Origin: Candidatus Micrarchaeota archaeon
GTDB taxonomy: Archaea > Micrarchaeota > Micrarchaeia > Micrarchaeales > Micrarchaeaceae
NCBI GenBank assembly: GCA_028866575.1
Contig: JAGWHU010000002.1
Coordinates: 62,001 to 126,000 of the forward strand
Length of the DNA stretch: 64,000 nucleotides
Direction of reading: 5' to 3'
The stretch's first letter is position 1; every line of letters starts with the position of its first letter. Below are positions 33,837 to 41,125 of this stretch, piece after piece. The notes under the pieces are model-generated. The model was not told the origin of the DNA, searched no databases, and worked only from the letters and a program-made list of their open reading frames with translations. Position numbers and translations under genes: made by a program.

Positions 33837-34070
33837 ATGGCAAGCAAAAGCAAGAGTTGCAGCGAATGCAATGATTGTTCCGAAGTGAAGGGTATGGCTA
33901 GGTTCTACGGCCTTGATGCCGGAATATCCATAGGGGTTACGGCTTTTATGCTTACGGGCCCTGACACTGGCGCGTTATTGAGATCGGGAGAGATTACAGG
34001 ATTTGCCGCGGCAGCCTCTGGAATTGGGGCCTATTACCTTGCAATGCATCTGCTAAGGAAGGAGCAATAA
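33837..34070 (+). CDS. Small membrane protein with N-terminal cysteines
   Basis: A 77-aa protein with a CSECNDC cluster near residues 8-14 and two hydrophobic helices (residues ~27-42 and 52-69). The cysteine cluster could bind a metal on one side of the membrane. It is unrecognised. The ATG at 33837 was chosen because the TATA-like GTATTTATATT (33793-33803) predicts transcription start near 33825-33835; an ATG at 33816 would be too close. Confidence 0.6.
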   Translation: MASKSKSCSECNDCSEVKGMARFYGLDAGISIGVTAFMLTGPDTGALLRSGEITGFAAAASGIGAYYLAMHLLRKEQ

Positions 34071-34158
34071 TTGCAAGGATTGTGCGTTCTGGATCTGCGC
34101 CTGTTGCCCTAAAGACCCACCTGCACAGGCTTGAATGAAAAGGTTTTGGCAGGAATGC

Positions 34159-34635
34159 TCATTCGGTGCCGGTTCTCAGTGCTATAGGCTTTGCCTTCGG
34201 GCTTTCCTTAACATATGCTACCGGCGCGATAATGCCTGAAGTGTCAGTTGAAGTGGCGACAAGGCCCAATTCCCAAATGCTGTAGTAGTCCGCCTTGACG
34301 GCCAGAGGCTCCTTGCCCTTGATATGGAACATCCTCTCCTTTAGATCAAGCTCTAAAAACTCGGCATTGGCCACTTTTTTGACGCCATTATCTGTTATCC
34401 TGTAATGTCCTTTCGCCAGATCGGCATCGCCGGACACCCATGCGTGCTCAACCAGCCACAGCTTCTCCCTGAAATCAGGATCGTTCCTGTACATCAGGGC
34501 CACCTCCTTCAAGGTTGCTTTCCTGTGCCCTTCAGGTATTATGCAGTCTGCCTGGTCGCCTTTCACGAATTCATCAGTTAAAAGTACCTTTTCGGACCCG
34601 TTTGATTTTAGTTGAATTGTAGTCACTTTTACCAC
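34159..34635 (-). CDS. Hypothetical protein
   Basis: A 158-aa protein without recognised domain. Its centre (HRKATLKEVALMYRNDPDFREKL) suggests a helical pair and the remainder alternates strands and charged helices. It begins with GTG at 34635, which lies ~26 bp after a TATA-like ATATAAATAT (34661-34671), so it should be leaderless. Gap to the GNAT gene on the same strand is 71 bp. Confidence 0.6.
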   Translation of the reverse strand: MVKVTTIQLKSNGSEKVLLTDEFVKGDQADCIIPEGHRKATLKEVALMYRNDPDFREKLWLVEHAWVSGDADLAKGHYRITDNGVKKVANAEFLELDLKERMFHIKGKEPLAVKADYYSIWELGLVATSTDTSGIIAPVAYVKESPKAKPIALRTGTE

Positions 34636-34706
34636 TAAAGGTAATCCGTTTTTCCAGATATTTATATGTATCGTAGCGTTGGACGCAGCTGCAGCTGATC
34701 TGCGTT

Positions 34707-35222
34707 TTAAACGGCAATCTCCTTCTGGAAGAAGTTCAACCTTTCGCCATGAAATGATGTTTCCTGATCCATCAGATTGTAACCCCTCTTCATGTAGAAA
34801 TCGGACAGCTTGGGCTCGGAATGCAGCAGCGTGTACCTCATGCCTTCCGACAACGCAATCCGCTCCACAGATCCGAGGATCTGGGTGCCGAAGCCCATGG
34901 CACGGTATTCCTCTTCTACGGCGAAATTCCCTATGTATGCAGATGGCACCCTGGCGCCTTTGAATCCGAACCCGTCAAACCCCCTGAGCAGTGATTCCAG
35001 CTCGAATTCCCACATTTTAATCGTGCCTACGTAAACATTGCCCACGCATGCAACGTATTTTACCCCGCTCTTGGATAATTTCGTTTCCCCGACCCACCTC
35101 AATGTCATAGTATCGTTGACGTAAAGGTGTTGCGAGTGCTTTCTCTTCCTAAGCAGCTCAGCAAGCCATTTTTCCATTTCGCAGCTTGTGCGCCTGCTTA
35201 GCTTTATGGTTTCAACGCCCAA
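34707..35222 (-). CDS. GNAT-family N-acetyltransferase
   Basis: A 171-aa acetyltransferase. The acetyl-CoA binding motif A reads IGNFAVEEEYRAMGFGTQIL near residues 96-115 with Arg-x-x-Gly-x-Gly, followed by the motif B strand and YMKRGYNL near residue 148. The substrate is unknown. The start appears to be TTG at 35222, with GGTGGAAGA directly upstream. It is divergent from the TspO gene. Confidence 0.85.
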   Translation of the reverse strand: MGVETIKLSRRTSCEMEKWLAELLRKRKHSQHLYVNDTMTLRWVGETKLSKSGVKYVACVGNVYVGTIKMWEFELESLLRGFDGFGFKGARVPSAYIGNFAVEEEYRAMGFGTQILGSVERIALSEGMRYTLLHSEPKLSDFYMKRGYNLMDQETSFHGERLNFFQKEIAV

Positions 35223-35361
35223 TCTTCCACCATGTTTTGCTTTATCAAAATCTGATAAACCAGATATAAATAACTATCACAATAGGGCACAACATTTGCA
35301 CGGACTGAATGGCAATACCAATAAATCCGTTTCCAGCCAAGCTTATTCATCCAATGGTTGC

Positions 35362-35841
35362 ATGAAAATAAATGGTTTTGTCAAGCCGGCATTGTTTGTC
35401 GTCGCATGCGAGATGGCGGGATTGGTAGGCACAGCCTTTACGGCAAATTCCCTGGCCGTTTGGTACCTTTCTCTCAGGAAGCCGGCATTCAATCCGCCTG
35501 GTTGGATTTTCGGCCCGGTGTGGGTCATATTATACGCGCTGATGGGAGTTTCAGCCTACATCATATGGTCCAAGGGATTGCAAAAGCAGAATGTAAGGAT
35601 AGCGATGTGGATATTCGTGCTGCAGCTGGCACTGAACATCTTATGGACTGCGGCTTTCTTCGGGCTGAAGTCCATACTATTCGGGTTTGCAACAATTGTG
35701 GCGCTTTTGGCGGCGATTATCCTTACAATTATCTTATTCTACAAAATATCGAAAAAATCCGCGCTGCTCCTGGTGCCTTACCTGTTCTGGGTATCGTTTG
35801 CGCTTGTCCTAAACCTTTCCATACTGCTGCTGAACGGTTGA
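35362..35841 (+). CDS. tspO: TspO/MBR family membrane protein
   Basis: The 159-aa product has five hydrophobic helices and the family signatures RKPAFNPPGWIFGPVWVILY near residues 36-55, AYIIW after it, and LNILWTAAFFGLKS near 90-103. TspO proteins bind porphyrins or other hydrophobic ligands. I chose the ATG at 35362 because the longer upstream frame has no family similarity and overlaps the divergent promoter. Length is normal for bacterial and archaeal TspO. Confidence 0.92.
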   Translation: MKINGFVKPALFVVACEMAGLVGTAFTANSLAVWYLSLRKPAFNPPGWIFGPVWVILYALMGVSAYIIWSKGLQKQNVRIAMWIFVLQLALNILWTAAFFGLKSILFGFATIVALLAAIILTIILFYKISKKSALLLVPYLFWVSFALVLNLSILLLNG

Positions 35842-35926
35842 ATCGCAATGTAAGGAATGCCATATCTGGAACGAACTTATTGAAAAATATTAAATTCATG
35901 CAAGTACATAATAGTCTTGATACACG

Positions 35927-36577
35927 ATGACAGTAGATTATAAAATAATCAAATCAAGATCCGGGGCAAGAGAGTATGCCAAGGGCGCAGGAATTATAGA
36001 AATACCCGACGGATCAGAGATCAAGGAGCATCTTATACTAAGCCATGACAGCAACGTTACGCCGTATTTCGGCATTGTCCTGGATCCCAGCATAGCGGTA
36101 GCCCCGGATTCGGAGATCCCTGTATTCGTGAATATACCGGCTGATATAGGCATATTCATAACGAACGGTAAAAACCACACGCTCATAGACAGGATAAGCA
36201 AGCACGAAAGCAGGTATTCCTTGTACGGCAGCGCATCGGACGGCATAGTATACAGGTACTTCAAACTGGGGCATTCGAGGAAGATGGTAAATGGGGAAAG
36301 GAATGCCATACCTACCGAGATAGTGATAACCAACAGGAGCAACTCCTGGCAGATAATAAGCAGGATAATTTTCGTGGGCAAGTCCTTCGACATATTTTCC
36401 TACGAAGACAAAATAGTGGGAGAGAGGATACACTTCAACATATCAGACGAAAACGTCATAACGACAAGGCTGGGCAATGCCCCTTCGGTGAAGGGGGCCA
36501 GGATGGTGGAGTACTCCGCGGCGTTTGAAAAGATCAGGATCAAATCCGATACCGTGGAAATGAGGTATGGCCCATGA
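35927..36577 (+). CDS. DUF432-like protein
   Basis: A 216-aa beta-rich cytoplasmic protein that I assign to the archaeal DUF432 type, partly because of its context: such genes often sit just before a mechanosensitive channel gene, as here. Recognisable phrases are FGIVLDPSIAVAPDSEIPVF and GIVYRYFKLGHSRKM. Its stop overlaps the start of the MscS gene by 4 bp (ATGA), which implies translational coupling. It may assist or gate the channel; that is inference. Confidence 0.7.
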   Translation: MTVDYKIIKSRSGAREYAKGAGIIEIPDGSEIKEHLILSHDSNVTPYFGIVLDPSIAVAPDSEIPVFVNIPADIGIFITNGKNHTLIDRISKHESRYSLYGSASDGIVYRYFKLGHSRKMVNGERNAIPTEIVITNRSNSWQIISRIIFVGKSFDIFSYEDKIVGERIHFNISDENVITTRLGNAPSVKGARMVEYSAAFEKIRIKSDTVEMRYGP

Positions 36578-37416
36578 TAGGCGTAGTAAACTGGATAGTT
36601 TCCAACTACGTCAAGCTGGCAATCTCCGCCATAATAGTTGTCATAGGCATAGCCATAGGGAGCATGCTCTCCGTTGCGATAAGGAGGAGGATGCACAAGG
36701 ATTATTCCATCCAAACGGCAAAGCTTGCCGGGAGGGCTGTATATTACGTTGTATCGGCTATTGCCATTATTGCCGCGCTGGGAAACCTTGGCGTTAACCT
36801 TGGATCGGCGCTTGTTGCTGGGGGATTCCTGGGCATTGTGGTGGGGTTTGCGGCGCAGTCCTCGTTCTCCAACCTGATAGCAGGGGTATTCCTGATGATA
36901 GACAAGCCCTTCAAGATAAGCGATTACATAGGCTACGACAACATGAGCCTTCAGGTGATTGACGTGGGGTTCTTCTCGACCAAGGCTGCGACTTGGGACG
37001 GAATGCAGCTGCGCATACCCAACAACCAGCTGTTCAACTCGAACATAACAAACTACACGCGGTCAGTGGCCAGGCTTGTAAGCGCGCAGTTCACGCTCAT
37101 TTACGAGGAGGACCTTAACAGGGTAATACCAAGGATAATATCCGCATTCAAGGAGCAGTGGTTCGTTTTGATAGAGCCGGCGCCGCAGGCGTTTGCCACG
37201 GAATTCTCGGACAAGGGAGTTACCATAGAGGTGAGGGTGTGGACTGCGGGAAGCACCTGGGGGGATCTCTACTTCTCTATGATAGGCACAATAGCCTATA
37301 CACTAAAGGACCTGAAGGTGAAGTTCGCCTACCCGAGGATGATGTACAGCTCCGGGAGCAGCCTTAAACTGCAGGAAAAGACCGATTCCTTGCCGAAACC
37401 CAGCGTCAGCAAGTAG
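36574..37416 (+). CDS. mscS: MscS-family mechanosensitive ion channel
   Basis: The 280-aa protein has three N-terminal hydrophobic helices (residues ~14-35, 52-70, 76-104). The pore helix reads ALVAGGFLGIVVGFAAQSSF, followed by SNLIAGVFLMIDKPFKISDYI, the conserved entry to the MscS beta domain. A C-terminal domain of about 100 residues completes the fold. It should open under membrane tension and release solutes at osmotic downshock. It is coupled to the upstream DUF432 gene. Confidence 0.93.
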   Translation: MIGVVNWIVSNYVKLAISAIIVVIGIAIGSMLSVAIRRRMHKDYSIQTAKLAGRAVYYVVSAIAIIAALGNLGVNLGSALVAGGFLGIVVGFAAQSSFSNLIAGVFLMIDKPFKISDYIGYDNMSLQVIDVGFFSTKAATWDGMQLRIPNNQLFNSNITNYTRSVARLVSAQFTLIYEEDLNRVIPRIISAFKEQWFVLIEPAPQAFATEFSDKGVTIEVRVWTAGSTWGDLYFSMIGTIAYTLKDLKVKFAYPRMMYSSGSSLKLQEKTDSLPKPSVSK

Positions 37417-37418
37417 AT

Positions 37419-37727
37419 TTAGGATTTCCTCTTGCCAGATGCTGGAGATTTCCGCCTTACGGCCTTCTTCTCCCCAATGCGCAGAAGCACCAGCAACAAC
37501 GCAAGCATTATTACGGACCAGAAGACTACATCCGCTACAATCCCGACATAGTCGATCCTCCACGGATTGTACTGCGGTGCTATGACGAGCTTCCTTATCC
37601 ATGTAAGCGGATAGCCGTACCATGAGGCGCCCACAAGCCCGATGGGCGTGCTGTTCAATGCGCCGGTTGCCAAGGTCACGATTATGCCCAGTATCAGGGC
37701 AACAGCCGTGATCTTCAGCTTTGACAT
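37419..37727 (-). CDS. Small two-helix membrane protein
   Basis: A 102-aa protein with hydrophobic segments at residues ~6-22 and 65-82 and a basic C-terminal tail. Between them is an aromatic-rich stretch (WYGYPLTWIRKL). I do not recognise a family. The ATG at 37727 lies 23-30 bp from the TTTAAA at 37750-37756, so it is probably leaderless. It shares this promoter with the divergent DUF998 gene. Confidence 0.65.
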   Translation of the reverse strand: MSKLKITAVALILGIIVTLATGALNSTPIGLVGASWYGYPLTWIRKLVIAPQYNPWRIDYVGIVADVVFWSVIMLALLLVLLRIGEKKAVRRKSPASGKRKS

Positions 37728-37749
37728 AGGATTAGATTGGAAAACAGCA

Positions 37750-37756
37750 TTTAAAA
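37750..37756. promoter_or_regulatory. Shared palindromic TATA box of a divergent gene pair
   Basis: TTTAAAA lies almost at the midpoint of the 57 bp between two divergent ATGs (37727 on minus, 37785 on plus). TTTAAA is its own reverse complement, so one TATA element could direct transcription both ways, each to a leaderless start about 25-30 bp away. Confidence 0.6.
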
Positions 37757-37784
37757 GGTTTTGCAAGAGACTAATTATGGACAT

Positions 37785-38477
37785 ATGCCCGGTAAGGACA
37801 ATAGAATTGGAAAGGCGGAAGTTGCAGGGCATGGCAGCGCGAGGGTTGCAGGATGCCTCTTGGCACTTGGAACGCTGCAGTTCATCATAGTAATGGCGAT
37901 AGTGCAGGCCTATTTCCCCTGCAGGGCCTCTATATGCTACAACACAGGCACGAACCCGATCAGTGATCTAGGCAATACGGCGATGTCGCCGCTTTGGCCG
38001 CTGTTCAATTACTCGCTGATAGCGTTCGGGATAATGTTCTTTGCCGGCCTTGTCCTGATTATGGAGGGAAATCCAAGGCGCTTTGCGGCAAGGCTGGGGA
38101 TCCTGCTAATGGCGATAAGCGCCTTCGGCGCAGCTGGGGTTGGGACGGTACCGGAGAACGTTATACTGAAACTGCACAGCTTGTTTGCCGCGATAGCGTT
38201 CTTCGCAGGAGGACTGGGAATACTGCTCTTTGCAATTTCCATGATGGCAAGCAGGAAAAACAGGGCGTATGCAATTTATTCGCTGATATCTGGAATTGTT
38301 TCGGTGGTTGTTTTCCTGGCCTTCACAGCGCCTTTGGGCTTGGTTCCGCACCTCATCACCTCGGGAAGCGGAATTGGATTCGGAGCCGTGGAAAGGGTGA
38401 TTGCGGGGCCGATCCTACTCTGGGCGCTTGTAACTGGTATATTGCTTCTGAAAAATGGCCATGGCTTTGACTTTTGA
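37785..38477 (+). CDS. DUF998 family membrane protein
   Basis: The 230-aa protein has six hydrophobic helices and matches DUF998: after helix 1, YNTGTNPISDLGN near residue 55, PLWPLFNYSLIAFGIMFF, then a VGTVPENVILKLHSLFA loop near residue 122 that corresponds to the conserved His segment between helices 3 and 4. Function unknown. The ATG at 37785 is favoured over a TTG upstream because of the TATA position. Confidence 0.85.
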   Translation: MPGKDNRIGKAEVAGHGSARVAGCLLALGTLQFIIVMAIVQAYFPCRASICYNTGTNPISDLGNTAMSPLWPLFNYSLIAFGIMFFAGLVLIMEGNPRRFAARLGILLMAISAFGAAGVGTVPENVILKLHSLFAAIAFFAGGLGILLFAISMMASRKNRAYAIYSLISGIVSVVVFLAFTAPLGLVPHLITSGSGIGFGAVERVIAGPILLWALVTGILLLKNGHGFDF

Positions 38478-38558
38478 ATCGGTATTTTCAAAGCAGGGGA
38501 AATCCAACTGGCTTAGGCCAGAATAGTCGGATTCGCAAACCATATTGCCGCGCAATAC

Positions 38559-38987
38559 TCAGCTGGCTGCTTTCTTCACGAGCGCTGCTATCTTCTTCTC
38601 TTCCGCGGGAGTCAGCTTCTTGACAGCATAGGATGTCGGCCACATGTCGCCTTCATCTAGGTTTGCCTTGTCGCTGAAACCCAAAGTAGAGTATCTCGCC
38701 TTGAACTTTCCCGCATTCTGGAAGAAGCATATGATCTTATCGCCCTTGGAATATGCAGGCATCCCGTACCACGTTCTGGGAGAAAGTTCTGGTGCGGTGG
38801 CAACGATTAGAGCATGGACCTTCTTTGCCATGGAGCGGTCAGGCTCCTTCATCTTGGCTATAGCTGCAAGTACAGCATCTGTGCCATCCGCCTTTGAATT
38901 CTTTTCTTGAAGGTACTCCTTCATCGCGGCTATTTCCTCTTTGCTCAGTCCCTTTGCCTTCTTCGGTGCGGTTGTTGCCTTTTTCAT
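38559..38987 (-). CDS. DUF1801 (YdhG-like) protein
   Basis: The 142-aa protein has a Lys/Ala-rich N-terminal part and a DUF1801 domain: [20 protein letters not shown] near residues 75-94 and the downstream [21 protein letters not shown]. Some members were linked to iron handling, but the role is unsettled. The start at 38987 overlaps the upstream gene's stop by 4 bp (ATGA), and GAGGGG lies just before it. It is the second gene of a two-gene operon. Confidence 0.82.
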   Translation of the reverse strand: MKKATTAPKKAKGLSKEEIAAMKEYLQEKNSKADGTDAVLAAIAKMKEPDRSMAKKVHALIVATAPELSPRTWYGMPAYSKGDKIICFFQNAGKFKARYSTLGFSDKANLDEGDMWPTSYAVKKLTPAEEKKIAALVKKAAS

Positions 38988-39571
38988 GGTGATCCCCTCT
39001 TCTTGATTATATCGCATATCATGTCAGAATGTATATTTAGGCCTATATTTGTCAGGTTGTATACGTGCTCGCTTGCAACCAAGTAGACTATCTCGCAGGC
39101 TTCGCGGTCCGAATAGTGCTTCGATAGTCGTTTGAACGTCTCTGGATCGACTTTTTTGTCCTTCGTAAGCTCGGTAACATAGTCCAATGCTGCGCGTTCG
39201 GCTTCGGTAAACAAAGGGCTGGTGCCATATTTGTCAAGCGCGTCGAACTTTGCCTGGTCCATGTGCGCGGCTATGGTGCCTGCTCTGTTGGAGTCTATGC
39301 AAAACAGGCAGAGATTGAGGTTGGCTATCCTTTGCCGTATGAGCATTACTGTCTCGGGGTTCAGCTCCAATTTCCGGTCTAGTTGCGAAATCTGCCCATA
39401 AAATTGTGTGTAAAAGTCCCAAGGCAGGCGCGCATTGAGAACCTTTGCAGGCGTGAGCACCTTGCCGAAGTACTGGCGCATCATCGCGTATGCCTTCTTC
39501 GCCTCTGGATCTTCTGGCTCTTCTATGGGGGCCAGGAATGGTTCGTCTTTGCTTCTTTTTATGTCCGTCAT
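38984..39571 (-). CDS. AhpD-like / carboxymuconolactone decarboxylase family protein
   Basis: A 195-aa all-helical protein. The CxxC active site occurs in [15 protein letters not shown] near residues 85-99, with the following acidic and His residues typical of the AhpD fold. Family members have peroxidase or related redox activity using the Cys pair. It is co-transcribed with the DUF1801 gene, with which it overlaps by 4 bp. Confidence 0.87.
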   Translation of the reverse strand: MTDIKRSKDEPFLAPIEEPEDPEAKKAYAMMRQYFGKVLTPAKVLNARLPWDFYTQFYGQISQLDRKLELNPETVMLIRQRIANLNLCLFCIDSNRAGTIAAHMDQAKFDALDKYGTSPLFTEAERAALDYVTELTKDKKVDPETFKRLSKHYSDREACEIVYLVASEHVYNLTNIGLNIHSDMICDIIKKRGSP

Positions 39572-39741
39572 TTAACCACAACGTATAATATGTTCTTTCA
39601 GGTAGAAATAGATTGCGGCACAGGTGTAGGCCTTGAAGGGCATCGTCCGAAATGTCGTAATAATTTAATCATGATGCCTTACATTAAAGTGTTTTTGAAG
39701 CATGCACAGAATTTCTCACTAGTAATGAGAAGGTCTAGGTT

Positions 39742-39954
39742 TTATCTACTCTCCACGATGTTCAATATGTCCTTTATCATGGCGTTGGCATCCTTTTCGG
39801 ACATTTTATCTATGCCTTCTTCTATGTATTTGAGGTAGGATTTTACAAAAAAGTTATCCCTAAGCCTGTACTTGTCCAGTATGTAGTCTATGAGTTGGTG
39901 GATTTTCTCCTTGCTGCTGATTTCAACACCTTCATACTGTTGCGTTAATTTCGC
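39742..39954 (-). pseudogene. Frame-broken small ORF downstream of a zinc-finger gene
   Basis: A reading frame of 70 codons encodes a coherent helical sequence (for example KIHQLIDYILDKYRLRDNFF and SEKDANAMIKDILNIVESR) but has no ATG, GTG or TTG near its 5' end. An ATG does exist at the expected ATGA overlap with the upstream gene (39935), but in another frame, where it stops after 15 codons. A one-base shift would join them. I read this as a frameshifted second gene of the operon, or a sequencing error. The remaining 39572-39741 stretch shows nothing. Confidence 0.5.
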
Positions 39955-40207
39955 TCAGGGCAGATTTGCTTACCTTTCCATCACGCTGGTCCTTTATGAG
40001 CCTGCTCACACCCTCGAGTGCACTCGATCCGTGATCCATTATGTGAACCATGGCGTCTATCGGGTCCTTTGCGCTGTTGTTGCATATTTTGCATACGTAT
40101 GACTTACCCCTCTTGGCAACCAGCATTTCCATCAACGGGTTGCTATCATCTGATAAAGCACTTTTGTTTTTGGATACATTGTTCTTAGTAATCTTTCCAC
40201 GTACCAT
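39932..40207 (-). CDS. Small C2H2-like zinc-finger protein
   Basis: A 91-aa protein with CKICNNSAKDPIDAMVHIMDH near residues 39-59: Cys-x2-Cys, 12 residues, then His-x3-His, as in C2H2 zinc fingers. The rest is polar. It may bind nucleic acid or protein. It lies at the left edge of the AT-rich island. Its stop overlaps the start of the frame-broken ORF downstream (ATGA). Confidence 0.68.
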   Translation of the reverse strand: MVRGKITKNNVSKNKSALSDDSNPLMEMLVAKRGKSYVCKICNNSAKDPIDAMVHIMDHGSSALEGVSRLIKDQRDGKVSKSALSEINATV

Positions 40208-40272
40208 TTCATCACCTATACAAATTTTCTATTTTTATCTTATTAAGAACTTGTTTTTCTTTCGGTTCGGCT

Positions 40273-40374
40273 TCAAAAATCAGCTATTAATGCAGTTCTC
40301 TTGTTTCCATCAACAAAAGGATGTTCTGCAATTTCTTCTATTGTTGGGTAGTAGGTTACTTCTGTTTTATCCAT
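40273..40374 (-). pseudogene. Fic/Doc toxin fragment
   Basis: A 33-codon frame contains HPFVDGNKRTAL, the Fic/Doc active-site motif (His-Pro-Phe-x-Asp-Gly-Asn-Lys-Arg-Thr). A functional Doc needs about 120 residues, so only the core helix region survives. No antitoxin gene is adjacent. It shows that mobile or selfish genes have been lost from this island border. Confidence 0.75.
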
Positions 40375-40420
40375 GATGGATTAGGTGAAGTAATTAATTA
40401 ATGATTTCTTATATAAGTTC

Positions 40421-40978
40421 ATGAAAGCCAAATTTGAGATATTCATTCTTATTAAGAATAAGCAGGCAACTACATTAACTAAACAGATAGCAACAAGATA
40501 TAAAACCTACAGTGCTTTAAGAGATACAAAAGGGCCACATATTTCTTTCATTTATTTGAACAAGAAGTTAAATGAGGATAGAATTAATGAGCTGATTGGG
40601 TACTATGAAGACAAATTAAAGAAGATAAAGCCATTTTATTTAGAGGTTAGTGGTATAAGTTTCTTTAGGAAATATTATGGCCAACATCACTTAAATTATG
40701 CTGTAATATTGAAAGTAATTCCTGATAAAAACCTTGTAAATCTGAATCGCATTTTTAATAGCGGGATTAAAGATATAGATCATAGAACTTTCAACAAGTT
40801 CCAGCCACATATAAGCCTTGCCAGAACGGATCTAGATAAAGAGAAATTTTATGGTATACTAAAGGATTACAAAGATCATAAGATAAAATTTAAGGTTTGG
40901 TTAACTTGTATTTACGCCGGTACTAGAAGAAAAAAGAGACAAAAATGGAAACTTGTTAAAATGAAATTAGGCACATAA
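40421..40978 (+). CDS. 2H phosphoesterase (2'-5' RNA ligase / CPDase-like)
   Basis: The 185-aa protein has two His-x-Ser motifs, GPHISFIYL near residues 43-51 and FQPHISLART near 127-136, the hallmark of 2H phosphoesterases. These act on 2',3'-cyclic or 2'-5' phosphodiester bonds in RNA ends or nucleotides. The gene is strongly AT-rich, unlike the chromosome. Its TAA stop lies inside the first bases of the composite repeat that follows, so gene and repeat form one unit. Confidence 0.85.
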   Translation: MKAKFEIFILIKNKQATTLTKQIATRYKTYSALRDTKGPHISFIYLNKKLNEDRINELIGYYEDKLKKIKPFYLEVSGISFFRKYYGQHHLNYAVILKVIPDKNLVNLNRIFNSGIKDIDHRTFNKFQPHISLARTDLDKEKFYGILKDYKDHKIKFKVWLTCIYAGTRRKKRQKWKLVKMKLGT

Positions 40979-41095
40979 CCTGTCATACCAACGCCATGAC
41001 GAGGCGTCAAAACTAAGCATTATCTTTCGATGACAAACTAAGCGAAATAATCCAATTTCGCCCGAAGCACAGGATGCGCATCAGATACATCTCCT
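40972..41095 (+). repeat. Island repeat R1 (long form)
   Basis: This copy has the full layout: a ~85-bp flank (40972-41057) shared with R6 and R7, the tRNA-Asn 3'-end decamer GCCCGAAGCA (41060-41069), and a 3' tail ACAGGATGCGCATCAG shared with R2-R4. The flank has hairpin ACGCC/GGCGT (40991-41007) with loop ATGACGA, and outer blocks TGTCAT (40981-40986) and ATGACA (41030-41035) that are fully complementary. CTAAGC occurs twice (41012 and 41038). Confidence 0.85.
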
Positions 41096-41125
41096 AAAAG
41101 GAGGTTTTAAGAGCATTTTTGTATA

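Noticed and set aside
35188-35361. N-terminal extension of TspO
   Set aside because: TspO has a fixed length with helix 1 near the N terminus; the extension crosses the divergent promoter and start region of the GNAT gene.
40972-41057. Long-form repeat flank as a degenerate tRNA
   Set aside because: It has one hairpin and paired ends but no cloverleaf; only the terminal decamer is tRNA-derived.
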